A program made the position numbers and the translations under genes. From Pseudomonas quebecensis (lineage in GTDB: Bacteria > Pseudomonadota > Gammaproteobacteria > Pseudomonadales > Pseudomonadaceae): a DNA stretch of 64,000 nt. The DNA lies in NCBI RefSeq assembly GCF_026410085.1, contig NZ_CP112866.1:930001-994000 (forward strand), written 5' to 3'. Positions 10,925 to 20,990 of this stretch are shown one piece after another. The stretch's first letter is position 1. Each line of letters opens with the position of its first letter. The notes under the pieces are model-generated. The model did no database searches. It was not told where the DNA came from and was given only the letters and a program-made list of their open reading frames with translations.

Positions 10925-11350
10925 GTGTTCGCCTTAGATCAACGCCTGCAACAAGACACACTGGTCATCGGGGACTTCCCGCTGTGCCGCCTGCTGCTGT
11001 CCAACGACTCGAACTACCCGTGGTTTATCCTGGTCCCGCGCATCAACGGTATCAGCGAGGTGTTTCATCTGGATGTCGCAGATCAACAAAAGCTCTGGGA
11101 AGAGACGACCGGTCTGGCGCAGTTGCTAAACGACGGTCTGGGCGCGGATAAAATGAATATCGGCGCGCTGGGCAACGTCGTCAGCCAGTTGCACGTGCAT
11201 GTGATCGTGCGCAAGCGTGATGACGTCGCGTGGCCTGCGCCGGTATGGGGCAAGCATCCTGCTCGCCCTTATACGCAAGAACAGGTGGCGGCATTGCGTG
11301 CGCGTCTGCGCGAGCTGCTACCCGCCGACTTCAATTTTGCCCAGGGCTGA
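10925..11350 (+). CDS. HIT-family protein
   Basis: A 141-aa histidine-triad nucleotide hydrolase/transferase. The signature is SQLHVHVIVR, in which the first His of the usual HxHxH is Gln, a substitution I believe is common in this proteobacterial subfamily. The conserved N-terminal FPLCRLLLSND and the Trp-rich end are present. Start: GTG 10925, with GGAG (10913-10916) 8 nt upstream; an upstream TTG would add seven residues. slyX follows 3 nt later, so the two form an operon. Confidence 0.88.
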   Translation: MFALDQRLQQDTLVIGDFPLCRLLLSNDSNYPWFILVPRINGISEVFHLDVADQQKLWEETTGLAQLLNDGLGADKMNIGALGNVVSQLHVHVIVRKRDDVAWPAPVWGKHPARPYTQEQVAALRARLRELLPADFNFAQG

Positions 11351-11353
11351 ATC

Positions 11354-11560
11354 ATGGACTTGCAAGAGCGTGTTACCGACCTGGAAAGCCGCCTGGCCTT
11401 TCAGGATGACACCATCGAGACCCTCAACGACATCCTGGTCACGCAGCAACGCGCGGTCGAGCGCCTGCAGTTGCAGATAACCGCGTTGCTCAAGCGCCAG
11501 GAAGAGATGGGCGGCCAATTCGAAACGTCCGAAGAAGAAGCACCACCGCCTCACTATTAA
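11354..11560 (+). CDS. slyX: SlyX family protein
   Basis: A 68-aa protein that is a coiled coil through residues 1-50 (heptads of Leu/Val), with the typical ending PPPHY. The function of SlyX is not well defined. It starts 3 nt after the HIT gene and is followed by a strong terminator. Confidence 0.93.
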   Translation: MDLQERVTDLESRLAFQDDTIETLNDILVTQQRAVERLQLQITALLKRQEEMGGQFETSEEEAPPPHY

Positions 11561-11570
11561 TGGCGCCATG

Positions 11571-11612
11571 AAAAAACCGCGACCCAGCCAGGCTGGATCG
11601 CGGTTTTTTTTT
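11571..11612. terminator. Bidirectional terminator, slyX / cold-shock fusion gene
   Basis: Stem CCGCGA.CCAG / CTGG.TCGCGG with six A before and nine T after. It lies between two convergent genes. Confidence 0.9.
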
Positions 11613-11629
11613 GCTGCGGGCAGCTGGAC

Positions 11630-12232
11630 TCAGCGGCGCGGCAGTGCGGCAATCACGTCTTCGGCTTGCAAGCCTTTGTCGCGATTCATGACGGAGAACT
11701 CCACGCGCTGGCCTTCCACCAGGACGCGATGGCCTTCGCCGCGAATGGCCCGGAAGTGAACGAAAATATCATCGCCCGAATCGCGGGAAATAAAGCCGAA
11801 GCCTTTGGAGGTGTTGAACCACTTGACGGTACCGGTATCCCGATTGGTCATGTCGTAGGTTTGCGACGCGGCCGCCGGGGACGAGCGGTAGAAGCTGATG
11901 GCCAGGTGAAGAACAATGGCGACCACAGCAATGACCAGGCTGAGCAGGATGGCCGGGTGGCCGCCGACTTCAGGCATGGGTGCCAGGAGGGTGAGGGTTT
12001 GTACGACGACGGTCAGTACCAGCAGCGCGCTGACCAGGTTTTGCAGTTGATGACGAGTGCCCTTGTTCCAATAAGGAATCACGGGTGCCAGCGTCAGGTT
12101 GAGAAGGCCGAACAGAGCCAGATACAGCGCGTCGTGTTGTTGCAGGTACGGCAGGCTCTCTGGTTGCAGGCTCGGTATAAAGGACAGCAGCAACGCTGCA
12201 ACGCCCGTTAGCAGGTGGACGATTTTCAACAT
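11630..12232 (-). CDS. Membrane protein with C-terminal cold-shock domain
   Basis: A 200-aa protein in two parts. Residues 1-115 hold about four hydrophobic segments (near 5-25, 38-55, 65-85 and 92-115). Residues 130-200 are a complete cold-shock domain with both RNA-binding motifs, KGFGFI and DIFVHF. This would place a nucleic-acid-binding domain at the inner membrane. Free CspA-type proteins bind single-stranded RNA/DNA; what the membrane anchor adds is unknown. Confidence 0.85.
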   Translation of the reverse strand: MLKIVHLLTGVAALLLSFIPSLQPESLPYLQQHDALYLALFGLLNLTLAPVIPYWNKGTRHQLQNLVSALLVLTVVVQTLTLLAPMPEVGGHPAILLSLVIAVVAIVLHLAISFYRSSPAAASQTYDMTNRDTGTVKWFNTSKGFGFISRDSGDDIFVHFRAIRGEGHRVLVEGQRVEFSVMNRDKGLQAEDVIAALPRR

Positions 12233-12631
12233 TTTGATTAACTCACGTTAAGACGGATCACAAGGAAGAGCTGACTGGCACGGTTCGCTTCTGAACAATG
12301 GGAGGCGTTGGGCACGTACGCGGGTATCAGCCTATGCCGGCCACCGCAGACATTAACGATGGCGACACGCTGCCTATTTAACAGCAAAGGCCGTGCCTTC
12401 TCAAATCAAGCATTTCGCGGTGTTGCGAAGGGTTGGGCATTTCCGGAGCAAACGCTTGTCCTAGACAGGTGCGGGTGGTTTGGGTGGATTATTTGAGAAT
12501 GTTCCTATCGTGATCAGCAAATCGTCCGCATGGGCGATTTGCCGCACCTTGCCCGCTGCGCATCACCGGCGCTCTTGCTAGAGTGGTGCTGCATCTGCTC
12601 AATGAATGTTTGTCAATTGAAGGGGATAACC
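12233..12631. other. Divergent promoter region, cold-shock fusion gene / dps-like gene
   Basis: About 400 nt with no supported gene. It holds the 5' regions of two divergent genes and a small inverted repeat (AAATCG / CGATTT near 12520-12541). No clear -35/-10 pair was identified. Confidence 0.5.
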
Positions 12632-13105
12632 ATGGCAATCGATATCGGTATCAGTGAAGAAGATCGTAAATCCATCGTCGATGGGCTTTCGCGCCTGCTT
12701 TCCGATACCTATGTACTGTACCTGAAGACCCATAACTTCCATTGGAACGTCACGGGCCCGATGTTTCGTACGCTGCACTTGATGTTTGAAGAGCAGTACA
12801 ACGAGCTGGCGCTGGCGGTGGACTCCATTGCCGAACGTATCCGTGCCCTCGGTTTCCCGGCGCCGGGTGCCTATTCGGTCTACGCGCGCCTGTCTTCCAT
12901 CAAGGAAGAGGAGGGTGTGCCCAGCGCTGAAGAGATGATCAAGCAATTGGTGGAAGGTCAGGAAGCGGTCACTCGTACCGCGCGTGGGATTTTTCCGCTG
13001 CTCGACAAGGTCAGCGACGAACCGACCGCGGACCTGCTGACCCAGCGGATGCAGGTGCACGAGAAAACTGCATGGATGCTGCGTTCCCTGCTTGAGTCCA
13101 AGTAA
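12632..13105 (+). CDS. Dps-like ferritin (DNA-binding protein from starved cells family)
   Basis: A 157-aa mini-ferritin that oxidises and stores iron and protects DNA. The ferroxidase-centre ligands are visible in [18 protein letters not shown] and [20 protein letters not shown]. The basic N-terminal tail of classical E. coli Dps is absent, so direct DNA binding is uncertain. ATG 12632 is preceded by AAGGGG; an upstream ATG (12602) would add ten residues but fits the family less well. Confidence 0.92.
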   Translation: MAIDIGISEEDRKSIVDGLSRLLSDTYVLYLKTHNFHWNVTGPMFRTLHLMFEEQYNELALAVDSIAERIRALGFPAPGAYSVYARLSSIKEEEGVPSAEEMIKQLVEGQEAVTRTARGIFPLLDKVSDEPTADLLTQRMQVHEKTAWMLRSLLESK

Positions 13106-13371
13106 GGCTCGGCCCTGAGCGGCGCCGTCCTGGCGCCGCTTGCATGTTTCTGCGCACTTCCTGGCGTTGTCCTACAGCTTTCAACTCCCTGTCTTCTGGC
13201 TCACCCCGCGCTTCGTGCTGTTTGATAGGCCCACTGCCCAATGGGAGAAACCCGTGGGCTGCTGTTTGGCAATGGAGTGTCAGGTGTATGTCACGTGCAG
13301 TATGTAATGGAGTTATGGAAGCCTGTGGCGTTCATAAGATAAAGGTCGATCCCTTTTCCAAGGGGTTCGAC

Positions 13372-13629
13372 ATGGGGCTGGCAAGGCCGCTGTCTCGATC
13401 AGTCAGGCTCAACGGGTTCTCAACATGCCTGCGTCTTGAGCAGATCTATTGGAATATCCTGACGGAAATCGCCAGGCTCAACGCCTGTTCAGTCAGTGCG
13501 TTGCTGTCTTACGTCGACCGGGAAGTGCACTTGCGTTATGGGGGGGTGAAGAACTTCAGTGGTCTGGTCAGGGTGGTGTGTGTGGTTCACCTGCTAAAGG
13601 GGCGTGCGTCTTCGCCCAGCCCGGAGTAG
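13372..13629 (+). CDS. Small ribbon-helix-helix domain protein
   Basis: An 85-aa protein with the pattern of the RHH_4-type ribbon-helix-helix family: a strand SRSVRLNGFSTCLRLEQ, a helix YWNILTEIA, a second helix SVSALLSYVDREV, then FSGLVRVVCVVHLL. These are usually small DNA-binding proteins of unknown target. ATG 13372 is chosen because AGGGG lies 6 nt upstream; the frame is open to 13144 but that part looks non-coding. It stands alone after the dps-like gene. Confidence 0.7.
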   Translation: MGLARPLSRSVRLNGFSTCLRLEQIYWNILTEIARLNACSVSALLSYVDREVHLRYGGVKNFSGLVRVVCVVHLLKGRASSPSPE

Positions 13630-13797
13630 CCCGGGTGCCCGGTGCCGGTCCGCCATCCTGGCGGGCAGGCTTTCGGGCAGAAAGCCGGCTGCGCTGCCTC
13701 GATTAACCAGATATAATCCCGCGCTTTGCTGCGCAGGCCGGGGCTTTACCCTTCGGGCAGGCGTGGCGCAGTAACGATCTGTTCGCGAGACATCGCC

Positions 13798-14019
13798 ATG
13801 CCCATGTACGACTATCAATGTGCTTCCTGCGGTCACCAGTTGGAAGCCATCCAGAAGATCAGCGCAGCGCCGTTGGTCGATTGCCCGGCCTGCAAGGCCC
13901 CTGAGCTCAAGAAAATGTTGTCGATGCCGGGCTTCCGCCTGAGTGGCGGCGGCTGGTATGAGACCGATTTCAAGACCGGCGCCAAGAAGAACCTGGCGGG
14001 CGGCGACAAAGCAGACTGA
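13798..14019 (+). CDS. FmdB-family zinc-ribbon protein
   Basis: A 73-aa putative regulatory protein. It has a zinc ribbon with two CxxC pairs (YQCASCGH and VDCPACKA), then a Gly-rich tail. It starts at ATG 13798. It precedes aspS by 109 nt, an arrangement seen often in pseudomonads. Function unknown. Confidence 0.9.
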   Translation: MPMYDYQCASCGHQLEAIQKISAAPLVDCPACKAPELKKMLSMPGFRLSGGGWYETDFKTGAKKNLAGGDKAD

Positions 14020-14128
14020 GTTGAACTCTACGCGCAGGCTCCTGCATTATCCGTCCCCTGGCTTAAATGTCCGGTGACCGAGGCAGGCCTCCACCGAATT
14101 TCGAATTACGAGAAGTGAAACCACGACC

Positions 14129-15904
14129 ATGATGCGCAGCCACTATTGCGGCCAACTGAACGAGACCCTGGAAGGTCAGGAAATCACCCTTTGCGGATGG
14201 GTTCACCGTCGCCGCGACCACGGCGGGGTGATCTTCCTCGACATCCGTGATCGTGACGGTCTGGCCCAGGTGGTGTTCGACCCGGACCGCGCCGAGAGCT
14301 TCGCCGCCGCCGACCGCGTGCGCAGCGAGTACGTCGTGAAAATCACCGGCAAGGTGCGTCTGCGTCCGGCCGGTGCCGTGAACAAGAACATGGCCTCCGG
14401 CGGTATCGAGGTGTTGGGCTACGAGCTGGAAGTGTTGAACGAGTCGGAAACCCCGCCGTTCCCGCTCAACGAATACTCCGATGTGGGCGAAGAGACCCGT
14501 CTGCGCTATCGCTTCCTGGACCTGCGCCGTCCTGAAATGGCCGAGAAGCTGCGTCTGCGTTCGCGCATGACCACCAGTATCCGTCGTTTCCTCGACGAAA
14601 ACGGCTTCCTTGACGTTGAAACGCCGATCCTGACCCGGGCCACCCCGGAAGGCGCGCGTGACTACCTGGTGCCTAGCCGTACCCACGCCGGTTCGTTCTT
14701 CGCGTTGCCGCAATCACCGCAGTTGTTCAAGCAACTGCTGATGGTGGCCGGCTTCGACCGTTACTATCAGATCGCCAAATGCTTCCGCGACGAAGACCTG
14801 CGCGCCGACCGCCAGCCGGAATTCACCCAGATCGACATCGAGACCAGCTTCCTCGATGAAAAAGAGATCATGGGTATCACCGAACAAATGATCCGCAACC
14901 TGTTCAAGGAAGTGCTGGACCTGGAATTCGGTGACTTCCCGCACATGACGTTCGAAGAAGCCATGCGCCGCTACGGTTCCGACAAGCCCGACCTGCGTAA
15001 CCCGCTGGAACTGGTGGACGTGGCCGACCAGCTTAAAGAAGTCGACTTCAAGGTGTTCAGCGGCCCGGCCAACGACCCTAAATGCCGCATCGCCGCTCTG
15101 CGCGTGCCTGGCGGCGCGAGCATGCCGCGCAAGCAGATCGACGACTACACCAAGTTTGTCGGCATCTACGGTGCCAAGGGCCTGGCGTACATCAAGGTCA
15201 ACGAGCGCGCCAACGGCGTTGACGGCCTGCAGTCGCCGATTGTGAAGAACATCCCGGAAGCCAACCTGAATGTGATCCTTGATCGCGTCGGTGCGGTCGA
15301 TGGCGATATCGTGTTCTTCGGCGCCGACAAGGCCAAGATCGTCAGCGAGGCCCTGGGCGCACTGCGTATCAAGCTCGGTCACGACCTGAACCTGCTGACC
15401 TGCGAGTGGGCGCCGATGTGGGTGGTTGACTTCCCGATGTTCGAAGAGAACGACGACGGCAGCTTCAGCGCCTTGCACCACCCGTTCACCGCGCCGAAAT
15501 GCTCCCCTGCAGAGTTGGAAGCCAATCCGGCAGGCGCTTTGTCCCGAGCCTACGACATGGTGCTCAACGGCACCGAGTTGGGTGGCGGTTCGATCCGTAT
15601 CCACCGCAAAGAGATGCAGCAAGCGGTTTTCCGCCTGCTGGGCATCAACGAAGCGGAACAGGAAGAGAAATTCGGCTTCCTGCTCGACGCCTTGAAATAC
15701 GGTGCACCGCCACACGGTGGCCTGGCGTTCGGTCTGGACCGCCTGGTGATGCTGATGACCGGCGCCCAGTCGATCCGTGAAGTGATCGCCTTCCCGAAAA
15801 CCCAGAGTGCTGCTGATGTGATGACGCAGGCTCCGGGCGTAGTCGATGCCAAGGCGTTGCGTGAACTGCACATCCGCCTGCGCGAGACGCCGAAGGCTGA
15901 GTAA
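14129..15904 (+). CDS. aspS: Aspartate-tRNA(Asp/Asn) ligase
   Basis: A 591-aa class II aminoacyl-tRNA synthetase that charges tRNA-Asp and, in pseudomonads (which lack AsnRS in many species), also tRNA-Asn for later amidation. It has an N-terminal OB-fold ([20 protein letters not shown]), motif 2 ([19 protein letters not shown]), a bacterial GAD insertion (about residues 280-410) and motif 3 ([13 protein letters not shown]). Two ATG codons stand in tandem at 14129; either may start. A terminator hairpin follows. Confidence 0.97.
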   Translation: MMRSHYCGQLNETLEGQEITLCGWVHRRRDHGGVIFLDIRDRDGLAQVVFDPDRAESFAAADRVRSEYVVKITGKVRLRPAGAVNKNMASGGIEVLGYELEVLNESETPPFPLNEYSDVGEETRLRYRFLDLRRPEMAEKLRLRSRMTTSIRRFLDENGFLDVETPILTRATPEGARDYLVPSRTHAGSFFALPQSPQLFKQLLMVAGFDRYYQIAKCFRDEDLRADRQPEFTQIDIETSFLDEKEIMGITEQMIRNLFKEVLDLEFGDFPHMTFEEAMRRYGSDKPDLRNPLELVDVADQLKEVDFKVFSGPANDPKCRIAALRVPGGASMPRKQIDDYTKFVGIYGAKGLAYIKVNERANGVDGLQSPIVKNIPEANLNVILDRVGAVDGDIVFFGADKAKIVSEALGALRIKLGHDLNLLTCEWAPMWVVDFPMFEENDDGSFSALHHPFTAPKCSPAELEANPAGALSRAYDMVLNGTELGGGSIRIHRKEMQQAVFRLLGINEAEQEEKFGFLLDALKYGAPPHGGLAFGLDRLVMLMTGAQSIREVIAFPKTQSAADVMTQAPGVVDAKALRELHIRLRETPKAE

Positions 15905-15942
15905 GGCTGCTGCGTGGAAGCGCACTGAGGTTTACGCAGTCT

Positions 15943-15972
15943 AAAAAGGCGCATCTTCGGATGCGCCTTTGC
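15943..15972 (+). terminator. Terminator after aspS
   Basis: Perfect hairpin AAAGGCGCAT cttcgg ATGCGCCTTT with a stable UUCG-type loop. Confidence 0.8.
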
Positions 15973-16053
15973 GTTCCAAGGGCTGTGTTCAACAGATAGA
16001 AATCCGGCCTGGGGCAGGATTGACAAGGTTTCTAGAGAATTCGGAGTTGTGTT

Positions 16054-16800
16054 ATGGCTGGCCATTCCAAGTGGGCGAACATCAAGCACCGCAAAGAGCG
16101 TCAGGATGCCAAGAAAGGCAAGATTTTTACCAAGTGGATCCGCGAACTGACCGTCGCTGCCCGTCAGGGTGGTGGTGATCCAGGTTCCAACCCGCGTCTG
16201 CGCCTGGCTCTGGACAAGGCGCTCGGCGCCAATATGAGCCGCGACATCATCGATCGCGCCGTGGCCCGTGGGGCCGGCGCGGCCGACACCGATGATATGG
16301 TCGAATTGACCTACGAAGGCTACGGCCCGGGCGGTGTGGCGGTAATGGTCGAATGCATGACCGACAACCGCAACCGCACCGCGGCTGCCGTGCGCCATGC
16401 GTTCAGCAAGTGCGGTGGCAACCTCGGTACTGACGGGTCGGTGGCCTACCTGTTCGAGCGCAAGGGGCAGATTACCTTCGCGCCGGGCACCGATGAAGAC
16501 GCGCTGATGGAAGCGGCGATGGAGGCGGATGCCGATGATGTGGTGACCAACGAGGATGGCTCCATCGATGTGTTCACCTCGTTTGCCAGCTTTTATGCCG
16601 TGCGTAACGCGTTGGAGGCTGCCGGTTTCAAAGGCACCGACGCGGAAATCGTCATGCTGCCGACCACCAGCGCTGAATTGGACCTGGACGGCGCGCAGAA
16701 AGTGTTGAAATTGCTGGATATGCTTGAAGATCTGGACGATGTACAAAACGTCTATTCGAATGCCGACATTCCAGAGTCAGTGGCCGAACAGCTGGGCTGA
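16054..16800 (+). CDS. yebC: YebC/PmpR family regulatory protein
   Basis: A 248-aa protein with the typical N-terminus [14 protein letters not shown] and acidic C-terminal domain. Family members have been described as DNA-binding regulators (PmpR in P. aeruginosa quorum sensing) and as factors easing ribosome stalling on proline-rich sequences. It lies upstream of ruvC as in most gammaproteobacteria. The start is clear, with TCGGAG upstream. Confidence 0.95.
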   Translation: MAGHSKWANIKHRKERQDAKKGKIFTKWIRELTVAARQGGGDPGSNPRLRLALDKALGANMSRDIIDRAVARGAGAADTDDMVELTYEGYGPGGVAVMVECMTDNRNRTAAAVRHAFSKCGGNLGTDGSVAYLFERKGQITFAPGTDEDALMEAAMEADADDVVTNEDGSIDVFTSFASFYAVRNALEAAGFKGTDAEIVMLPTTSAELDLDGAQKVLKLLDMLEDLDDVQNVYSNADIPESVAEQLG

Positions 16801-16818
16801 AGTGCGATGTGGCTTCAT

Positions 16819-16911
16819 TGTGGGAGGGGGCTTGCCCCTCGATAGCGGTGTATCAGTGGCTGTATGGGGTGACTGATACGCTGCAATCGGGGGCAAGCCC
16901 CCTCCCACATT
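16819..16911. repeat. REPIN between yebC and ruvC
   Basis: TGTGGGAGGGGGCTTGCCCC (about 16819-16838) and the inverted CGGGGGCAAGCCCCCTCCCA (about 16888-16908) enclose a 50-nt spacer that itself has the inverted pair GTATCAG / CTGATAC. Same family as the repeat at 3451. Confidence 0.9.
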
Positions 16912-16959
16912 GAATTTTCCCTGTATCAAAAAATGTGTTTAACCCAACCCGCAGGCGTT

Positions 16960-17484
16960 ATGACTTTAATCCTAGGTATCGACCCCGGTTCGCGCATCAC
17001 CGGTTTTGGCGTGGTGCAACACACCCCGCGCGGCTGTGTGTATGTTGCGTCGGGCTGTATCCGTACCGGTTCGGGTGAATTGGCCGAGCGCCTGCAGATC
17101 GTTTATCGGGGCGTGCGCGAAGTTATCCAGACCTACGGCCCGGTCACCATGGGTATTGAAAAAGTGTTCATGGCGAAAAACGCCGATTCCGCGTTGAAAC
17201 TGGGCCAGGCCCGTGGCGCGGCCATCGTCGCCGGCGCGGAGGAGAGCATGGAGATCGCCGAGTACACCGCGACCCAGGTCAAGCAGGCCGTGGTCGGCAC
17301 CGGCGCCGCCAACAAAGAGCAGGTGCAGATGATGGTCATGCACATGCTCAAGCTCACCGCAAAACCGCAGATTGACGCCTCTGACGCCCTGGCCATTGCC
17401 ATTTGCCATGCCCATACCCGTTCCAGCCTGCTGCCTCACGGCCTCGGTACGGCACGCAGTCGTGGCGGGCGCCTGCGTCTCTGA
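16960..17484 (+). CDS. ruvC: Holliday junction endonuclease RuvC
   Basis: A 174-aa resolvase that cuts Holliday junctions made during recombination. Catalytic acidic residues are seen in [14 protein letters not shown] (Asp7), [11 protein letters not shown] (Glu) and [14 protein letters not shown] (two Asp). ATG 16960 gives the normal RuvC N-terminus [10 protein letters not shown]; an in-frame ATG 27 nt upstream is less likely. It heads ruvC-ruvA-ruvB. Confidence 0.97.
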   Translation: MTLILGIDPGSRITGFGVVQHTPRGCVYVASGCIRTGSGELAERLQIVYRGVREVIQTYGPVTMGIEKVFMAKNADSALKLGQARGAAIVAGAEESMEIAEYTATQVKQAVVGTGAANKEQVQMMVMHMLKLTAKPQIDASDALAIAICHAHTRSSLLPHGLGTARSRGGRLRL

Positions 17485-17551
17485 TAGCATCAGCGCAATC
17501 GTGATTTCCGGTCAGGCGTTGATCTGACCCTACGTGTTAAGGATCTGTACC

Positions 17552-18163
17552 GTGATTGGACGTTTGCGCGGCACCCTGGCTGAAAAACAGCCGCCGCACC
17601 TGATTCTGGACGTCAATGGGCTGGGGTATGAGCTGGAAGTCCCCATGACGACTCTGTATCGCCTGCCATCGGTCGGCGAGCCGATAACCCTGCATACCCA
17701 TCTGGTGGTGCGCGAAGATGCGCAATTGCTCTATGGTTTCATTGGCAAGCGCGACCGCGATTTCTTCCGCGAACTGATCCGGTTGAATGGCGTAGGGCCC
17801 AAATTGGCACTCGCCTTGATGTCGAGCCTGGAGGTGGACGAGCTGGTGCGTGCCGTCTCGGCGCAGGACACCTCGGCGCTGACCAAGGTGCCAGGCGTGG
17901 GCAAGAAGACTGCCGAGCGCCTGCTGGTGGAACTCAAAGACCGCTTTAAAGCCTGGGAAGTGGTGCCGAGCATGTTCGCATTGGTACCGAACCAGCCGGA
18001 TATGCCGGCGGGCCAGGTTGCGAGCGCTGAAAGCGACGCCGTCAGTGCGCTGATCTCCCTGGGCTACAAGCCGCAGGAAGCCAGCAAAGCCGTGTCGGCG
18101 ATCAAGGACAAGAACCTGAGCAGTGAAGACATGATCCGCCGCGCCCTGAAGGGAATGATTTAA
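17552..18163 (+). CDS. ruvA: Holliday junction DNA helicase subunit RuvA
   Basis: A 203-aa tetrameric junction-binding subunit that loads RuvB. It has an N-terminal OB-fold ([20 protein letters not shown]), two helix-hairpin-helix motifs ([14 protein letters not shown] and [16 protein letters not shown]) and a C-terminal RuvB-binding domain. GTG 17552 gives the standard start. The stop abuts the GTG start of ruvB. Confidence 0.97.
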   Translation: MIGRLRGTLAEKQPPHLILDVNGLGYELEVPMTTLYRLPSVGEPITLHTHLVVREDAQLLYGFIGKRDRDFFRELIRLNGVGPKLALALMSSLEVDELVRAVSAQDTSALTKVPGVGKKTAERLLVELKDRFKAWEVVPSMFALVPNQPDMPAGQVASAESDAVSALISLGYKPQEASKAVSAIKDKNLSSEDMIRRALKGMI

Positions 18164-19222
18164 GTGATTGAAGCAGATCGTCTGATTGCGGCCACCGGCC
18201 CGCGCGACCGTGAAGAAGTCCAGGACCGGGCCATTCGCCCCCTGAGCCTGGCCGAGTATATCGGCCAGCCCACCGTGCGCGAGCAGATGGAGCTGTTCAT
18301 CCAGGCGGCGCGCGGGCGCAGTGAGTCCCTGGACCACACATTGATCTTCGGCCCGCCGGGGCTGGGCAAGACCACTCTGGCCAACATCATTGCCCAGGAG
18401 ATGGGCGTGTCGATCAAGTCCACGTCCGGCCCGGTGCTGGAGCGTCCGGGCGACCTGGCGGCCCTGCTGACCAACCTTGAACCGCACGACGTGCTGTTTA
18501 TCGATGAGATCCACCGTCTTTCGCCGATCGTCGAGGAAGTGTTGTACCCGGCAATGGAAGACTTCCAGCTCGACATCATGATCGGCGAAGGCCCGGCGGC
18601 CCGTTCAATCAAGCTCGACCTGCCACCCTTCACGCTGGTGGGCGCAACGACGCGTGCCGGGATGCTGACCAATCCTCTGCGAGACCGATTCGGGATTGTT
18701 CAACGTCTGGAGTTCTACAGCACGGCGGACCTGGCAACCATCGTCAGTCGTTCGGCGAGCATCCTCGGCTTGCCTCTGGACCCGGAAGGTTCGTTTGAAA
18801 TCGCTCGGCGCGCACGCGGTACGCCGCGTATTGCCAACCGCTTGCTGCGTCGGGTGCGGGACTTCGCCGAAGTGCGCGCCAAAGGGCACATCACCAAGGC
18901 GGTGGCAGACCTGGCGCTGAACCTGCTGGATGTGGACGAACATGGCTTCGATCACCAGGACCGGCGGCTACTCTTGACCATGATCGAGAAGTTCGACGGC
19001 GGGCCGGTGGGCGTGGACAGCCTGGCGGCGGCCATCAGCGAAGAGCGCCATACCATTGAAGATGTGCTTGAACCCTACCTGATCCAGCAGGGTTACATCA
19101 TGCGTACGCCAAGGGGGCGGGTGGTGACGCGCCATGCTTACCTGCACTTCGGGTTAAATATCCCGTCACGATTGGGCGAGATGCCCGTGGTAGACGAATT
19201 CCTCGATGCAGTGGACGATTAA
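18164..19222 (+). CDS. ruvB: Holliday junction branch-migration ATPase RuvB
   Basis: A 352-aa AAA+ motor. Walker A is [13 protein letters not shown], Walker B is LFIDEIHRL, sensor and arginine-finger regions are [20 protein letters not shown] and [18 protein letters not shown], and a C-terminal winged helix carries the family ending [11 protein letters not shown] start at 18164 directly after the ruvA stop, so translation is coupled. Confidence 0.97.
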   Translation: MIEADRLIAATGPRDREEVQDRAIRPLSLAEYIGQPTVREQMELFIQAARGRSESLDHTLIFGPPGLGKTTLANIIAQEMGVSIKSTSGPVLERPGDLAALLTNLEPHDVLFIDEIHRLSPIVEEVLYPAMEDFQLDIMIGEGPAARSIKLDLPPFTLVGATTRAGMLTNPLRDRFGIVQRLEFYSTADLATIVSRSASILGLPLDPEGSFEIARRARGTPRIANRLLRRVRDFAEVRAKGHITKAVADLALNLLDVDEHGFDHQDRRLLLTMIEKFDGGPVGVDSLAAAISEERHTIEDVLEPYLIQQGYIMRTPRGRVVTRHAYLHFGLNIPSRLGEMPVVDEFLDAVDD

Positions 19223-19361
19223 AAGCGTTCGGCTTGACGATTTATTCCAGCTTTGTGCTGTCCCAGTGACTGGCGTCGTCATTCAGTCAGTGAAAATGTT
19301 TCAGAGAATTAAAAAACAGTTGCCTGGCCGGATTGGCAACCTCAGGAGTAAGCACTAGAGT

Positions 19362-19817
19362 ATGCGCGCGCAAAACGGGGATCAGTCGTTCGCACATCGC
19401 TGTCGCGTTTATTACGAGGACACCGATGCCGGCGGCATCGTTTACTACGTCAATTATCTCAAGTTCATGGAGCGGGCCCGAACCGAGCGGCTACGGGAGC
19501 TGGGCTTTGCCCAATCCCAGCTGGCAGGGGAGGACCTGTTATTCGTCGTGCATTCCAGCGAGGCGCGTTACCACGCACCGGCGCGACTGGACGATGAGCT
19601 GCTGGTCAGCGCTGAAGTAATTGAATTGAACCGTGCCAGCCTGCGTTTCAAACAGCAGGTCAGGCGGGCAACGGATGCAACGCTGCTCTGTGAGGGGCAG
19701 TTTTTGGTGGCGTGTGTGCGCACCATCAGTTTGAAACCTCGGGCCATTCCCGAAACTCTACGTGTGGCCTTTGCCGCCGTGAGCGGCGCGGGTAAACAAT
19801 CAAAGCAGGAGATTTAG
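19362..19817 (+). CDS. ybgC: Tol-Pal-associated acyl-CoA thioesterase YbgC
   Basis: A 151-aa hot-dog-fold thioesterase. The catalytic Asp lies in [22 protein letters not shown], the 4-hydroxybenzoyl-CoA-thioesterase signature. YbgC acts on acyl-CoA or acyl carrier protein near the inner membrane and is encoded at the head of tol-pal operons. Only 1 nt separates its stop from tolQ. Confidence 0.95.
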   Translation: MRAQNGDQSFAHRCRVYYEDTDAGGIVYYVNYLKFMERARTERLRELGFAQSQLAGEDLLFVVHSSEARYHAPARLDDELLVSAEVIELNRASLRFKQQVRRATDATLLCEGQFLVACVRTISLKPRAIPETLRVAFAAVSGAGKQSKQEI

Positions 19818-19818
19818 C

Positions 19819-20514
19819 GTGGAACCTACCGTCGTCGACCATTCCTCCATGTGGAGCCTGGTCAGCAATGCCAGTGTCGTGGTTCAACTGGTGATGCTGA
19901 TCCTGGTAGCCGCATCGGTTACCTCTTGGGTCATGATTTTTCAGCGCAGCAACCTGTTGCGTGCCGGTCGACGTGCCCTGGAGAGCTTTGAAGAGCGCTT
20001 CTGGTCGGGTATCGACCTGTCCAAGCTCTATCGCCAGGCCGGCAGCAACCCGGACCCGGATTCGGGCGTCGAGCAGATTTTCCGCGCCGGCTTCAAGGAG
20101 TTCTCCCGCCTGCGCCAGCAGCCAGGCGTAGACCCGGAAGCGGTCATGGAAGGCGTGGCCCGTGCCATGCGCGTGGCCATTTCCCGCGAGGAAGAGAAGC
20201 TTGAGCAGAGCCTGCCTTTTCTTGCCACCGTTGGTTCCGTGAGCCCCTACATCGGCTTGTTCGGTACCGTGTGGGGCATCATGAACTCCTTCCGCGGCCT
20301 GGCCCAGGCTCAGCAAGCGACCCTGGCTACCGTGGCACCTGGTATCGCCGAAGCCCTGATCGCTACCGCGATCGGCCTGTTCGCCGCCATTCCCGCGGTT
20401 ATCGCCTACAACCGTTTTGCCGCGCGCGGCGAGAACCTGATTGGCCGTTACTACACCTTCGCCGATGAATTCCAGGCGATCCTGCACCGTAAAGTGCACA
20501 CCAGCGAAGAATAA
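19819..20514 (+). CDS. tolQ: Tol-Pal system protein TolQ
   Basis: A 231-aa inner-membrane protein of the MotA/TolQ/ExbB family that forms the proton channel with TolR. Three TM segments are seen (about residues 17-37, 140-160 and 172-195), with the family motif IGLFGTVWGIMNSFRG. GTG start at 19819. Confidence 0.97.
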   Translation: MEPTVVDHSSMWSLVSNASVVVQLVMLILVAASVTSWVMIFQRSNLLRAGRRALESFEERFWSGIDLSKLYRQAGSNPDPDSGVEQIFRAGFKEFSRLRQQPGVDPEAVMEGVARAMRVAISREEEKLEQSLPFLATVGSVSPYIGLFGTVWGIMNSFRGLAQAQQATLATVAPGIAEALIATAIGLFAAIPAVIAYNRFAARGENLIGRYYTFADEFQAILHRKVHTSEE

Positions 20515-20528
20515 GCAGGTACTCCCCG

Positions 20529-20990
20529 ATGGCTTTAATCACTCGAGCTCGAACCAAGCGCAAGCCGGTCGCCGAGATGAACGTAGTGCCTTACATCGAC
20601 GTGATGCTGGTGCTGCTGGTGATCTTCATGGTGACCGCGCCGATGCTCAACCAGGGTGTGAAGGTTGACCTGCCCAAGGTTTCCAGCGAAGCCTTGCCTC
20701 AGGACAACAACACCCAGGTGCTGACCATTTCGATCAAGTCCGACAAGACCTATTACTGGAATCTTGGCAGCGAAGTCGATACTCAGAAGCAGCAGGACAA
20801 GGCCCTGACCTTGCCGGCGATGACCGACGCTGTGACCAAGATCATTCGCGCCGGTAACGAAGGCGGCAAGCGCACCCAGGTGTTCATCCGCGGCGACAAG
20901 TCGGTCGACTACGGCTCCGTCATGGGTGCCATGGGCGGACTGCAGAAGGCCGGCGTCGGTAACGTTGGCTTGATTACCGAGGCGCCCTGA
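20529..20990 (+). CDS. tolR: Tol-Pal system protein TolR
   Basis: A 153-aa ExbD/TolR protein: one TM helix (about residues 22-42) with the essential proton-path Asp in MNVVPYIDVMLVLLVIFMV, then a periplasmic domain. It ends one base into the tolA start (TGATG). Confidence 0.97.
   Translation: MALITRARTKRKPVAEMNVVPYIDVMLVLLVIFMVTAPMLNQGVKVDLPKVSSEALPQDNNTQVLTISIKSDKTYYWNLGSEVDTQKQQDKALTLPAMTDAVTKIIRAGNEGGKRTQVFIRGDKSVDYGSVMGAMGGLQKAGVGNVGLITEAP

Noticed and set aside
13272..13307. Short ORF MECQVYVTCSM before the ribbon-helix-helix gene
   Set aside because: Its CQVYV is reminiscent of the N-terminus of related proteins and could mean a frameshift, but it is 11 codons only and the downstream start has its own ribosome site. 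Not enough to call a broken gene.
15550..16746. Minus-strand frame across aspS end and yebC
   Set aside because: Both plus-strand genes are clear; the frame is antisense.
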